Made by a program: the position numbers and the translations under genes
In this document: positions 48,621-58,018 of the stretch, piece by piece
Layout of the letters: every line of letters begins with the position of its first letter
Position numbering within the stretch: the first letter of the stretch is position 1
The notes under the pieces: generated by a model
What the model was told of the DNA's origin: nothing
What the model saw: only the letters and a program-made list of their open reading frames with translations
Databases searched by the model: none
Source of the DNA: Paenibacillus pabuli
Lineage (GTDB): Bacteria; Bacillota; Bacilli; Paenibacillales; Paenibacillaceae
DNA length: 64,000 nt
NCBI RefSeq assembly: GCF_039831995.1
Contig: NZ_JBDOIO010000003.1
Span: 1,550,001-1,614,000 of the forward strand
Direction: 5' to 3'

Positions 48621-49376
48621 TTAAATAATGACCTCTTCAAGACTTATTTTTGCTTCAAAAATGATATTCTGTTCCTCTGTCCCTGATCGTCCGCGAATCC
48701 AGATCACCCCATCCATCGCTTCCGTCCGTTCCACGACGAGTTCTTCCTGCATTCGAATTTCCCGGTGATACGATATCTGCATGCGAGTCAGACGGGCAGC
48801 ATGCTCCTCGGCTGTAAGTGCGTCACAGCAAACATCGGCATACCTGGCATTATTCATATGACCGTTGCTATCTGTGCTGCTGTATCGAACCCTTAGTCGA
48901 TAGTCTTCCTGTGGCTCCAGTGCTGAAGGAAGCACCACTTTCTCCGGTGGTTCACCAAGGGATAATTCGGGATGTGACTTCACTTCAAATGGCAATGCCG
49001 CAGGTCGGAGAATCTTTCGTTTCTCGAGATCGACAAGCGCCCAGGAAGTACGTGCCTCCGCGATGTGATTCCCCTCTGCATCAGTAAGAACATAATCTCT
49101 CAGCCACATGACTCCTTTGTTCCCTTTATGCCAAGTCTGAAGACTTACTTCTTCCTCCAATCGAGCTTGGCGTAAAAAGGTCAAATCCGTCGTGATCAGC
49201 ATCCAGCCCAGCCCCTGATTGAGCATCTCCGAAACGGTGATGCCCATCCGGGCCAAATCACGGTCTGCTGCAAGCTGCATATGTTCCAGCAAGGCGGAAG
49301 GCCGGTATAATGACTTATAGTCGGATTCGGATGATCCGATTCGGTACTGGAATACATAAGGTAGCTCCGTTGCCAT
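48621..49376 (-). CDS. Acyl-ACP thioesterase-like hotdog protein
   Basis: A 251-residue double-hotdog thioesterase (acyl-ACP thioesterase / FatA-like). LEHMQLAADRDLARMGITVS and LGWMLITTDLTFLRQARLEE form the first hotdog; STDSNGHMNNARYADVCCDA holds the Asn-x-His catalytic segment of the second. It releases fatty acids from acyl-ACP. AAGGAGG lies before ATG 49376; the longer frame overlaps the AraC gene and is rejected. Confidence 0.88.
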   Translation of the reverse strand: MATELPYVFQYRIGSSESDYKSLYRPSALLEHMQLAADRDLARMGITVSEMLNQGLGWMLITTDLTFLRQARLEEEVSLQTWHKGNKGVMWLRDYVLTDAEGNHIAEARTSWALVDLEKRKILRPAALPFEVKSHPELSLGEPPEKVVLPSALEPQEDYRLRVRYSSTDSNGHMNNARYADVCCDALTAEEHAARLTRMQISYHREIRMQEELVVERTEAMDGVIWIRGRSGTEEQNIIFEAKISLEEVII

Positions 49377-49443
49377 AACGTTAAAACCTCCTTCGGTTTG
49401 TACCTGTTGTACGTATTGATAGGATGTTAGCGTGCCGTGACCA

Positions 49444-50301
49444 TCACTGTGTCCGGTGTAAACGAGTACGATAGAGATCAGGTGCACAGCCCACGTTTTG
49501 TTTGAATATGCGACTGAAATGTGACAAACGCTTAAACCCCGACAATCGGCTTGCCTCGGTTACCGAGATATCAGGTTGAAACTGAAATAACAATTTGGCC
49601 TGATTAATACGGCGGTCATACAAATATTTGAATATGGTGCTGCCTGTCATTTCTTTAAATAATCCCGCTAGATAGGGCTTGGACAAATGAAGCTCGCTTG
49701 CCAGATCATCCAAACCTATATCCTTCATATAATGCGTATCTACATAACCCATGATGTGCTGGACATGTCTCTCCTTATCCGAAGAAGGGCGATGATCCAC
49801 CACGATACCACGGCATATGCCAGCCACAAAATATAACAGATCGCACAAACGAACGGTCATTCGTTCCTGTCTGAACTCGCCTGAATTCGCCGAAAGCTGA
49901 TCCAGGTGCAGCAGAAGGGATTCAAATTCCGCACGGATGTCACCCGTCAGATTAATCCGGCAGTTTCGCAGCTCATCAAAAGGCATAAGCACCTCGCTGA
50001 TTCGATCTGGATGAAGGCTGCTGCGAATGAGTGATGGATCAAAGTGCAGTGTTGTGCGTTCATATAATCCGCCAGGTACCGGATGGGCCCGATGAAGCGT
50101 CATCCCGTGCATAAGAATTAGATCACCTGGTTCCAGGCTGTACACGCGGTCTCCTATAATGTATGTGCACTCTCCGGCATGAAAATAATAAACCTCATAA
50201 TGTGGATGAGAATGAAACCCGTCTGACGCGCCGCTGGAAAAAGTGCGCGTTGAACGATAACTGTATTCCAGCGGAGCATTAAACTGATGCATACGTGTCA
50301 T
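49444..50301 (-). CDS. AraC family transcriptional regulator
   Basis: A 285-residue regulator: an N-terminal cupin sensor (GFHSHPHYEVYYFHAGECTY, YSLEPGDLILMHGMTLHRAH) and a C-terminal AraC helix-turn-helix pair (LDDLASELHLSKPYLAGLFK, VTEASRLSGFKRLSHFSRIF). The cupin resembles sugar-responsive AraC proteins. AGGGGG lies 8 bases before ATG 50301. The target is unknown; the thioesterase follows on the same strand. Confidence 0.92.
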   Translation of the reverse strand: MTRMHQFNAPLEYSYRSTRTFSSGASDGFHSHPHYEVYYFHAGECTYIIGDRVYSLEPGDLILMHGMTLHRAHPVPGGLYERTTLHFDPSLIRSSLHPDRISEVLMPFDELRNCRINLTGDIRAEFESLLLHLDQLSANSGEFRQERMTVRLCDLLYFVAGICRGIVVDHRPSSDKERHVQHIMGYVDTHYMKDIGLDDLASELHLSKPYLAGLFKEMTGSTIFKYLYDRRINQAKLLFQFQPDISVTEASRLSGFKRLSHFSRIFKQNVGCAPDLYRTRLHRTQ

Positions 50302-50401
50302 TTTGAGCACCCCCTATGGGAGAGGTTTTCTTGTCTAGAATAGAAGCCATGAACGTACCGCTGTTCACGGTTCAACTCATGGCCTCTTCATTCTCTATGA
50401 A

Positions 50402-50947
50402 TTATAATAGTTGTTCAATGCTAGTCTGAACGGCATCCATGGAATCCACGGGCTCGAAGCGTTGAACCACTTGCCCTTCGGCATTGATCAAAAACTTCGT
50501 GAAATTCCACTTGATTGCATCCCCGTGCAGCCATTCCGGTGCCTTATCAGCGACCATTAACTTCAAGAGCTTGGCTTGCACATCGGACTCGTCAAACCCG
50601 GCGAAAGGCCCCGATTTTTTCAGGAAGTCATACAGGGGATGTGCCGTGTCACCATTCACGTCCATTTTGGAGAACATGGGGAATTTCACACCATAATTAA
50701 TCTGGCAGAACGAAGCCGCTTCTTCACTGCTTCCGGGCTCCTGTTCAGCAAATTGATTGCATGGAAAACCGATAACCTGAAGGCCTTGATCCTTATACTT
50801 ATCGTACAGCTTCTGGATATCATCGAACTGATGCGTATATTTGCATTTACTTGCCGTATTCACAATCAGCACGGGCTTTCCTTCATATTGATAGAGCGGG
50901 AATCGTTCTCCGCTAGTTTTGGTAACCGTAAAATCATAGATTGTTGC
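50402..50947 (-). CDS. Glutathione peroxidase family protein
   Basis: A 181-residue thioredoxin-fold peroxidase (GPx/BsaA type), with peroxidatic Cys in TASKCKYTHQFDDIQKLYDK, the Gln-Phe of FPCNQFAEQEPG and the WNFTKFLI triad Trp. The usual KCGF/L context is KCKY here. In Firmicutes these act with thioredoxin. The start is ATG 50947. Confidence 0.92.
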   Translation of the reverse strand, partial: ATIYDFTVTKTSGERFPLYQYEGKPVLIVNTASKCKYTHQFDDIQKLYDKYKDQGLQVIGFPCNQFAEQEPGSSEEAASFCQINYGVKFPMFSKMDVNGDTAHPLYDFLKKSGPFAGFDESDVQAKLLKLMVADKAPEWLHGDAIKWNFTKFLINAEGQVVQRFEPVDSMDAVQTSIEQLL

Positions 50948-51077
50948 CATAAGTTTGGTGCACCTCATCGTTATGTAGTATGTAGAATGATACTTGTTCT
51001 CTATTATATACGAAATGATCTCTGCTGTATTAAAAAAGTAAGAACATCATCATTTCAGTGTGACGGTAGTTGGCAAA

Positions 51078-51713
51078 CTACCTCACTGGATAGACCAATT
51101 GTATCGGTTCTTTGGTAAGTGCCTCTTGGAACACATAATTATGATCTGCTCCTACAATACACAGAATTCTCTTATCCTGATTCGAAAAACATGTATTTTT
51201 CACCCGCTGAATCATGATTTGATTACGCACAACCCAGCGAATGTTGTGAGCCGTTGGATTGATTTGATTTAACCATTCATATTTCAGGCGGGTCATCTCA
51301 TCAAATTCCACCGAATTGAAGGGTATGCTTCCAGCTTCATATGTACTCATTTGTTTGAGAAACCATTCATCGTCGATCTGCTGCAGTTCTGCACGCTGCT
51401 CTTCGGCGTATCCGCCAAATGGATCGAATTGATTCCACACATCTAATTCAAACCAGTCAATGGGCACAAATTCAATGTTGTTGTTCTCGCACAATGGAAA
51501 TATGAGCTCCCAATATTCGCTTGCCGGCTCTCCCCAGTATCCCTTATCAGTGCGATCTTTCAAGTATTTCTGCCAACTTAACGGATGCACTTCTCCGCAT
51601 ATGATATCCGGCTTAAATTTGGTAATTATTGATTCATACAGGGCAAGCGGACAATGATATTTCTCTCTCAATTCCGGATTATGAATGGTTCCCAGTACAC
51701 CTACAACAGTCAT
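51078..51713 (-). CDS. TraB/Tiki-like unknown protein
   Basis: A 211-residue protein opening MTVVGVLGTIHNPELREKYH, followed by PDIICGEVHPLSWQKYL, PIDWFELDVWNQFDPFGG and a C-terminal RILCIVGADHNYVFQEAL. The early GTIH, the GE-HP pair and the late G-DH recall the Tiki/TraB/erythromycin-esterase-like fold, in which such residues bind metal. No signal peptide. The exact function is unknown. GAAGGTGAGGAA precedes ATG 51713. Confidence 0.6.
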   Translation of the reverse strand: MTVVGVLGTIHNPELREKYHCPLALYESIITKFKPDIICGEVHPLSWQKYLKDRTDKGYWGEPASEYWELIFPLCENNNIEFVPIDWFELDVWNQFDPFGGYAEEQRAELQQIDDEWFLKQMSTYEAGSIPFNSVEFDEMTRLKYEWLNQINPTAHNIRWVVRNQIMIQRVKNTCFSNQDKRILCIVGADHNYVFQEALTKEPIQLVYPVR

Positions 51714-51734
51714 TTCCTCACCTTCCCCTAACAA

Positions 51735-51770
51735 AATAAGCTGCCCTTTAAGGCAGCCATTTTTAGTTCA
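51735..51770 (-). terminator. Terminator of the GntR gene
   Basis: GCTGCC and GGCAGC form a stem, followed by TTATTTTG on the minus strand, just before the TraB-like gene. Confidence 0.7.
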
Positions 51771-51818
51771 GCAGGATTGACGCAAGCAATCACCCCACTG
51801 CCTTCTTCTAAGAAAAAA

Positions 51819-52472
51819 TTAAAATTGCCCTGTAGCAAGCATGCGTTCTCGGGTTATAGGTATGAGGGATAACACAACCTCTTGAGCCGCCTTATAATCA
51901 TTGCTCGATAATGCATGCAGCGTATCCCGATTAATTCCGATCGCACTGTAGTGTTTGATATGCGGAGTTCGCTTGAAGCGGACGATGGAATACATGTAAA
52001 GTTTATCCCGGAATGAGTCAAATGTGTTCAGCATTACGCCATTGTTCAAAGATTCAACGATCTCCCGCATGAAAAGAAAATGATGTTCGGTGTATAAGGG
52101 ATAGTCATTCCTTTTCTCGGCGGTTCGCTGGACCTCAACATGAGCTGCAAGCGACTCGAGATTTAAATAAATCTCTCTGTTCGGGTTTTTCATCATTTCA
52201 AAACAGTAAAAAAGCATGGATTGAATCTGTTCGATCAGATCGAGAAATTCCTTCCCCCCTACATCCTTGACCAATACACCGCGATTTTTGAGAGAGGTTA
52301 CATATCCTTCTGATTCAAGGCGTGCAATGGCATGACGGATTGGTGTACGACTCATTTGATACTCCTCGGCCAATTCGTTCTCGGATAGCAGGGTTTCAGG
52401 CATTAATTCTCCGCAAACCATTCGCTCACGCAGCATCATGTATGCTGTATCGACAAGCGATATTTTGTTCAT
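51819..52472 (-). CDS. GntR family regulator (FCD type)
   Basis: A 217-residue regulator with the winged helix AYMMLRERMVCGELMPETLL and SENELAEEYQMSRTPIRHAI followed by a helical FCD-like ligand domain (EHHFLFMREIVESLNNGVML). By position it controls the phosphonate-type transporter operon upstream; a matching TTGGT-N5-ACCAA dyad lies before phnD. The start is ATG 52472. Confidence 0.9.
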   Translation of the reverse strand: MNKISLVDTAYMMLRERMVCGELMPETLLSENELAEEYQMSRTPIRHAIARLESEGYVTSLKNRGVLVKDVGGKEFLDLIEQIQSMLFYCFEMMKNPNREIYLNLESLAAHVEVQRTAEKRNDYPLYTEHHFLFMREIVESLNNGVMLNTFDSFRDKLYMYSIVRFKRTPHIKHYSAIGINRDTLHALSSNDYKAAQEVVLSLIPITRERMLATGQF

Positions 52473-52587
52473 ATCATAATCCCTTTCTTCCATTGATGAG
52501 GACTTCATTTAAATAATAAAGGTCTACATATTTCACCCTATATTACCAGTATTAGAAGAAGTTACGCAACCAGACTGAGGCAAGAAG

Positions 52588-52625
52588 GAGTCCGAGCACT
52601 GTATTCCAGTGTCTGGACTCCATTT
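52588..52625. terminator. Hairpin between the phosphatase and GntR genes
   Basis: GGAGTCC-AG-ACTG pairs with CAGTG-CTGGACTCC and is followed by a T-run on the plus side and CTTCTTG on the minus side. Confidence 0.7.
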
Positions 52626-52627
52626 TT

Positions 52628-53632
52628 TTATACCAGATATTTGTTTTGAAGAGCTGTCCTTTGTTCTGCACTAATGCCTAGTCCCTCTGTAAGATACTGC
52701 TCAAAAGACCCGTAGTTCTCGTCGATTGCTTCAAGTGCGGCCTCTATAAAGGCCGCTTTCATCATTTCTGGAATGCCGCCCTTAAGTTCAGGCATTTGAT
52801 CCATGTACTTTTGATAATCCTTGTTGCTTCCGGAGAGGAAGCGCTGCATGAGTCCCTCCACCGCGAGATTCGTCAGCTCGTAGTCTTCAATAACCACATT
52901 TCGCGGTACACCCAAGGTGAGAAGGATTAATGCACATACCACTCCGGTCCGGTCTTTACCAGCGGCACAGTGGAATAAGGAGGTATCCCGCTCCTCATTT
53001 AATAATTCATTTAGAATGAGTGCACATTTGTCCGTATTTAAAATCATGGCTTTGTAGCCTGCATGCAGATCATGTCCGATCTTCTGCATTTCCTCAGGAC
53101 TTGCTTCCGCCATAAAGGGAATATTCGTGTTAATCGCATGACCAATGGCCGGGCTTGGACGGCTGGCTACTTCAAAATCGCTGCGCAGATCACAAATCCA
53201 GTCAATACCGAGCGCGGCTGCTGTTTGCAGGTCCTGGTCACTCAGCTCATGCAGATCCGCAGATCGCAGCAGCATTCCCCAACGGGTCGTACGACCATCT
53301 TCTGTGAGGTAACCGCCCATATCCCGGAAATTAATTACGCCATCCGTGTAGATCATGCGATCGTTAATGGTAGATACCGACCCATTTGCGAATTTCACAT
53401 GATAATAGTTGCGGCCAGGAGACACCGTTCTCGTAAATACCGCTCCTGCCGGGTCGATCTGAATATCTAGCAGCGTGCTGCTGGATTCAATAAATTCTGG
53501 TAGAACAGAATGATAGACTGCTTCTACCTCCATGTTCTCTGCCATATTCCAGGCTAATGTAATCCCGTTATTATTGCTGTATTTAGCCTGAACCTGAGGG
53601 CCTTGCTTCAAAAGTGAATTAGATGTTGACAT
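52628..53632 (-). CDS. Tyrosine-phosphatase-like enzyme (DSP/PTP fold)
   Basis: A 334-residue protein with the P-loop HCAAGKDRTGVVCALILLTL (Cys nucleophile, Arg) and general-acid region INFRDMGGYLTEDGRTTRWG, of the Y_phosphatase3 family that cleaves phosphotyrosine, inositol phosphates or other monoesters. An N-terminal domain of about 110 residues precedes it. It lies 46 bases after phnE, so it is the last gene of the phn operon and probably frees phosphate from the imported compound. GAGGAGG lies before ATG 53632. Confidence 0.88.
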   Translation of the reverse strand: MSTSNSLLKQGPQVQAKYSNNNGITLAWNMAENMEVEAVYHSVLPEFIESSSTLLDIQIDPAGAVFTRTVSPGRNYYHVKFANGSVSTINDRMIYTDGVINFRDMGGYLTEDGRTTRWGMLLRSADLHELSDQDLQTAAALGIDWICDLRSDFEVASRPSPAIGHAINTNIPFMAEASPEEMQKIGHDLHAGYKAMILNTDKCALILNELLNEERDTSLFHCAAGKDRTGVVCALILLTLGVPRNVVIEDYELTNLAVEGLMQRFLSGSNKDYQKYMDQMPELKGGIPEMMKAAFIEAALEAIDENYGSFEQYLTEGLGISAEQRTALQNKYLV

Positions 53633-53678
53633 GATATTCCTCCTCAAAGTGATATTCATCGTTATACATGTGAATGGA

Positions 53679-54518
53679 TTAGTTCTGACGTGTTTTTAGC
53701 TTCATTTTGTATCGGTTTGCCACAAATTCCACGCTGAATACCATGGTGAAAACGACCAATCCGACAAACAAAGCAGCCGCAAAGTTATAGGATTTCATGG
53801 CATGAGTCATCTCATATCCAATACCACCTGCGCCAACCGCACCAAGAATAGTGGATTCGGCAATGCCGCCTTCCAGCTGAAGTACGCACCAGGCAATAAA
53901 GGCTGTTTTCACCGTAGGCAAAATGCCTTGCATGACAATCTGCAACCAGCTGGCACCCGTAGACTGCATCGCTTCTAGTACACCCTTGTCGATTTCCTCC
54001 AGTGACTGGGCAAATACTTTGACGAGCATACCTGCCGCAGACACAGCAATCGCTAGCACTCCAGGGAGTGGTCCGAGACCAACAGACACGATAAAGATGA
54101 GAGCCCACACGATCGTAGGAATCGCACGAAGCAAGGAAGCAGCACTTCGAATGATCCAAGCAACGAACGGATGAGGCGTCAAATTGCTTGCAGCCAAAAA
54201 GGAGAGAATGAACGCTACGACAATCCCCAGCACCGATCCAAGAATGGCCACTTGCAATGACTCTACAGCCGCGAGAAGGACATGGCGCCAGGCCGAGAAA
54301 TCAGGTGGAAACATGGTTCCCATGTAACCGCCTAGTTTCGTAAAGCCTTGGGCAATCTTGGAATAGTCGAACTGCAGCTGTACGAGACTGAACACAAAAA
54401 GTACAGCCATAAGCGGCAGACCGATGACTAACAACTTGTTTCTCTTCGGCTTGGGTGGCTCTGGCATGGAAGTATACAGCGTAAAAGATGGCTTCGCTTC
54501 GTTCATTGGTATACTCAT
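53679..54518 (-). CDS. phnE: Phosphonate-type ABC permease (second PhnE)
   Basis: A 279-residue inner-membrane permease. The EAA-type loop is EEIDKGVLEAMQSTGASWLQ and the C-terminal end TILGAVGAGGIGYEMTHAMK is typical of the PhnE/PtxC family. It has six to seven membrane segments. Its ATG overlaps the first permease by 4 bases. Confidence 0.93.
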   Translation of the reverse strand: MSIPMNEAKPSFTLYTSMPEPPKPKRNKLLVIGLPLMAVLFVFSLVQLQFDYSKIAQGFTKLGGYMGTMFPPDFSAWRHVLLAAVESLQVAILGSVLGIVVAFILSFLAASNLTPHPFVAWIIRSAASLLRAIPTIVWALIFIVSVGLGPLPGVLAIAVSAAGMLVKVFAQSLEEIDKGVLEAMQSTGASWLQIVMQGILPTVKTAFIAWCVLQLEGGIAESTILGAVGAGGIGYEMTHAMKSYNFAAALFVGLVVFTMVFSVEFVANRYKMKLKTRQN

Positions 54519-55306
54519 ATGATTCGCTCCCTTACGCGATTAGTGATCGTTTCCACAACAAGGACGATAACGAGTACAAGCAGCACGGCCATGCTGGCTT
54601 CCTGATACTGAAACAACTTCAGTTTGGATTGCAGGATAAAGCCGAGACCACCGCCCCCAACCATGCCTACAATTGTGGATGCACGTACGTTGATTTCGAA
54701 GTTGTACAGGCTCCAGCCGATAAACCCGGGTAAAAATTGTGGAAATACGGCTTGGGATAACACTTGAAAATAACTTCCGCCAGCAGCACGAACAGCCTCT
54801 ACCTGCCCCATATCTATCTCTTCCAACACCTCGGCAAAGGAACGGGTCAACATCCCGATCGAGATCAGGATCAGCGACATCGTACCGACTACGGCCCCAA
54901 GTCCAAACGCTGCAACAAGCAGAATCGTCCAGATAATTACCGGAATATTACGAAACAACGACGTAGCTGCACGAACAAACACTTGAAGGTAAGGATGGGG
55001 GCTTGTCGTAGCCGCGGCTAAAAAGGATAACATTCCTGCAACAACCGACCCGATGACCATTGCAACCACACTCATATAAAGGGTCTGCAGTGCAGGTTCA
55101 ATGAGCTGGAAGAGCGAAGAAAGATCAGGTGGAAGAAAATCAAAAATGATAAATCGGAAGCTCTCTCCTACCCCTGCAAACATAGCTCCTAAGGAAAACT
55201 CTGCGCCGATGGAAGACCAGATGATGAGAGCCAACAGCACGATAAAGAACAATATCGTCTGCGTGCGTTTCAATTTTCGGGCAGATTGCAACTGAGCCGC
55301 ATTCAT
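54515..55306 (-). CDS. phnE: Phosphonate-type ABC permease (first PhnE)
   Basis: A 263-residue permease paired with the next gene to form a heterodimeric channel. EEIDMGQVEAVRAAGGSYFQ is the EAA loop and ASTIVGMVGGGGLGFILQSK the conserved end. One base separates it from the ATPase gene. Confidence 0.93.
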   Translation of the reverse strand: MNAAQLQSARKLKRTQTILFFIVLLALIIWSSIGAEFSLGAMFAGVGESFRFIIFDFLPPDLSSLFQLIEPALQTLYMSVVAMVIGSVVAGMLSFLAAATTSPHPYLQVFVRAATSLFRNIPVIIWTILLVAAFGLGAVVGTMSLILISIGMLTRSFAEVLEEIDMGQVEAVRAAGGSYFQVLSQAVFPQFLPGFIGWSLYNFEINVRASTIVGMVGGGGLGFILQSKLKLFQYQEASMAVLLVLVIVLVVETITNRVRERII

Positions 55307-55307
55307 G

Positions 55308-56075
55308 TCAGGCTGTCTCCTTCACTTTGGGATTGGTCTGGTTGTAAATGAGCCGGATCATGTCTTCCGTCAGTTCATCAGGCGTTCCATCAAACACCTT
55401 GGACCCTTTATGGATACCGATGATACGGGTTGCGTATTTCTTCGCGATATCTACCTGATGCAGATTGCACAGGCAGGCAATGCCTTCCTCTTTGCAGATC
55501 GTATACAAGTAATGCATAATCGTCTCCGAGGAAGCTGGGTCGAGACTCGCTATGGGTTCATCTGCCAATATCAAATCCGGCTTCTGCGAAAGTGCACGTG
55601 CAATGCCGACTCTCTGCTGCTGACCCCCACTGAGTTCATCTGCCCTCTTGTACATCTGTTCATGTAAACCAACACGGTGAAGCATGACCTTGGCGGCTTC
55701 CGTATCTGCTTTTGAGTAGAGACCCAGTGCCCCTTTGAATGGATTCATGTAGCCTAATCGTCCATGCAGTACGTTGTTAAGTACGGACACGCGGGTGACC
55801 AGATTGTATCCCTGGAAGATCATGCCCATATGACGGCGGAGTTCACGGAGTTTTTTACCTTTGATACCCATGGTTTCACTGCCTTTAAACTGGATCTTTC
55901 CGTTTGTTGGCTCAATCATGCGGTTCAGACTGCGCAGCAAGGTGCTCTTTCCGGCGCCGCTCGGTCCAATGACGACAACAAACTCTCCGGGATTAATTGT
56001 CAGGTTCAAATTATCAAGCGCTTTTGTTCCGTCAGGATACACCTTGGACAACCCTTCCACCTGTAAAAGTGTCAT
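55308..56075 (-). CDS. phnC: Phosphonate-type ABC transporter ATPase
   Basis: A 255-residue ATPase. Walker A GPSGAGKSTLL, signature LSGGQQQRVGIARALSQKPD, Walker B LILADEPIAS and the switch His in CLCNLHQVDIAKKYATR are all intact. The TPDELTEDMI ending matches PhnC proteins. Confidence 0.95.
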   Translation of the reverse strand: MTLLQVEGLSKVYPDGTKALDNLNLTINPGEFVVVIGPSGAGKSTLLRSLNRMIEPTNGKIQFKGSETMGIKGKKLRELRRHMGMIFQGYNLVTRVSVLNNVLHGRLGYMNPFKGALGLYSKADTEAAKVMLHRVGLHEQMYKRADELSGGQQQRVGIARALSQKPDLILADEPIASLDPASSETIMHYLYTICKEEGIACLCNLHQVDIAKKYATRIIGIHKGSKVFDGTPDELTEDMIRLIYNQTNPKVKETA

Positions 56076-56107
56076 ATTAGTTCCTCCTTATCTCTCAAGT
56101 TTGAATT

Positions 56108-57028
56108 CTACTTTTTCAGCAGTTCTTCGGGGGACATATCCAGTGCTTTGGCGACTTCCCGAATTGGGTCAAAATCACTGTCACTACCTTCTACAAAACG
56201 GGCTGCGCCTACACTTTCCAGAAATTTGGGATTCTTCGTATCGTAATTCAGCATAAGATCACGCAGCTGTGTAACCAATTCCTCTGGCAAGTCTTGACGA
56301 TAAAGCAGTGGAGCTCCGCCGACGATTGGGTCCGATTCGGCAATCACGCGGAAATCTTCCTCTTTAATAAGTCCTGATTCTGCCATCATTGGCACCATGA
56401 GACTTGACGTCCCAATCCCATCTGCATTACCGTTTGCCAGTGCAAGCAGTGATTTGTCATGTCCACCGGAGAACGCTACACTGCCGAAAAAGGAATCCAG
56501 TTCCTTATTGGAAAGACCAAGCTCTTTCATTAATGTGGCACGTGGATACAGATTGCCTGATGTGGATGCCGGATCGGCAAACAAAAAGTCTTTTCCTTTA
56601 AGGTCTTGCACACTTTGATATGGAGAGTCATTACGAACAAGGATGACCGTATTCGATTGTTGATCACTTTCGGAACGAACAAGCAGCTTGGCATTGGCTC
56701 GCTCCGTAGCAATGATGTAACCAAATGGCCCAATCAGTCCCATTTCAATTTTGCCTGCACGCAGGGCTTCGATAACCATGTTATAATCTTCCGCTACAAA
56801 AATTTCAGCAGGGATGCCGGTTGCTTCAGTAATGTCTGTTGCAAGCTGTTCCTGAGAACGGTTCATCTCTCCCTCTTCGCTTGGCATAATACCGATTCGG
56901 ATTACTTCCGGCATTCCGCCTTCACTGGAGCTTGAACTTGCTGAGGCTCCGCAACCGGACAGGATGACAAGCATAAATACAAGCGAGAGGATCAAGCTTT
57001 GATAACCTTTACGTTTACTATTTTTCAC
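56108..57028 (-). CDS. phnD: Phosphate/phosphonate ABC substrate-binding lipoprotein
   Basis: A 306-residue lipoprotein with lipobox LVILSGC followed by a Ser-rich linker and a PhnD-like binding domain (IRIGIMPSEEGEMNRSQEQL, IEMGLIGPFGYIIATERANA, LFADPASTSGNLYPRATLMK). The conserved DPASTSG segment binds the phosphorus oxyanion in the family. The start is GTG 57028 after AGGAGGG. First gene of the operon; phosphonate, phosphite or an organic phosphate cannot be told apart from sequence. Confidence 0.92.
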   Translation of the reverse strand: MKNSKRKGYQSLILSLVFMLVILSGCGASASSSSSEGGMPEVIRIGIMPSEEGEMNRSQEQLATDITEATGIPAEIFVAEDYNMVIEALRAGKIEMGLIGPFGYIIATERANAKLLVRSESDQQSNTVILVRNDSPYQSVQDLKGKDFLFADPASTSGNLYPRATLMKELGLSNKELDSFFGSVAFSGGHDKSLLALANGNADGIGTSSLMVPMMAESGLIKEEDFRVIAESDPIVGGAPLLYRQDLPEELVTQLRDLMLNYDTKNPKFLESVGAARFVEGSDSDFDPIREVAKALDMSPEELLKK

Positions 57029-57290
57029 AATGTATACCCTCCTGAAATTTGGTTGATTCCATACAGAATTCTCTGGTACACAAGTAGGATACAACTTGAA
57101 TGTAAGAAGAATGATTTGGTAAATCACCAAATTTGTAAAACATTTAAGGGTATTAGCAATCATAAAAATGCATGAATCTACTATATTATGGATTGTGTCA
57201 CTATTTTCAGGGATAATAATCGTTGGATTCTGAATGGAAGGAGAAGTGTTGACTTACACATACATGAAGGATCGTTTCATATCTGAAAAC
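57029..57290. promoter_or_regulatory. Region upstream of phnD with a GntR-type dyad
   Basis: ATTTGGT (57114-57120) and ACCAAAT (57126-57132) form a perfect dyad with a 5-base spacer, the TGGT-N5-ACCA pattern expected for FCD/FadR-type GntR regulators such as the one at the end of this gene group. No other gene is supported here. Confidence 0.65.
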
Positions 57291-57293
57291 TAA

Positions 57294-57344
57294 AAAGAGC
57301 AGAAAATGAACGGATAACCATCTACCGTCATTGCCTGCTCGTTT
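57294..57344 (-). terminator. Terminator of the acetyltransferase-methyltransferase array
   Basis: GAGCAG and CTGCTC arms with an inner CGG/CCG pair, followed by TTTTTAG on the minus strand. Confidence 0.75.
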
Positions 57345-57416
57345 AATTTGATTTAATGATATGCAGCTGCAGATTTTCTGCACTTTTTTGTGAAGGTTTA
57401 TAAATTGCTTTTAACA

Positions 57417-57962
57417 TCACGTATTTTTTACAATTCCATAATAGATTAGGTCTTCGTACTGGCCTTCTTTCTTCACATGATCTTTCAATATGCCTTCCTG
57501 GGTCATGCCTATCTTTTGAAGAACTTTTCCAGATGCCGGATTGGAAGCAAAGTGTCGTCCGTACACTTTATGAAACTTTTTCACATGAAAAGCAAAGTCC
57601 AATATCGTTTTTGAAGCTTCTGTCGCATAACCATATCCCCAATAGGGCTCACCGACCCAATAAGCGATTTCGCCATGATTGTACCGATGATCATAAGATA
57701 AGGCTATCGCGCCATATAATACTCCCGTTGCTCTATCACAAATCGCAAATTCATAGTGTTTACCCGTCTCAAAATTCTGGCGATGATGCTGAATCCAGGA
57801 TAACGCACAATCGAGCGTATAGGGGTAAGGTAATGTAAGCGTGCTTTTATAAATATTGTAGTTGTTACACAGCTCAGTTACAGTGGCAGCATCGGCTTCT
57901 TCGAACAATCTCAGACACAGCCTTTCCGTAGTCAACGTTTGTTGAATGTCATCATAGTCCAT
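57417..57962 (-). CDS. GNAT acetyltransferase (RimJ/RimL-like)
   Basis: A 181-residue N-acetyltransferase, with the acetyl-CoA loop WGYGYATEASKTILDFAFHV in the position of the Q/R-x-x-G-x-G/A motif and the RimJ-like hydrophobic core GEIAYWVGEPYWGYGYATEA. It may acetylate a ribosomal protein, antibiotic or metabolite. Last gene of the same-strand array. Confidence 0.88.
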   Translation of the reverse strand: MDYDDIQQTLTTERLCLRLFEEADAATVTELCNNYNIYKSTLTLPYPYTLDCALSWIQHHRQNFETGKHYEFAICDRATGVLYGAIALSYDHRYNHGEIAYWVGEPYWGYGYATEASKTILDFAFHVKKFHKVYGRHFASNPASGKVLQKIGMTQEGILKDHVKKEGQYEDLIYYGIVKNT

Positions 57963-58018
57963 CGGCTCCCTCCTTTCTGTGATGCTTCACTTTTTATCTT
58001 TTGATTTCCTTCACAAAA

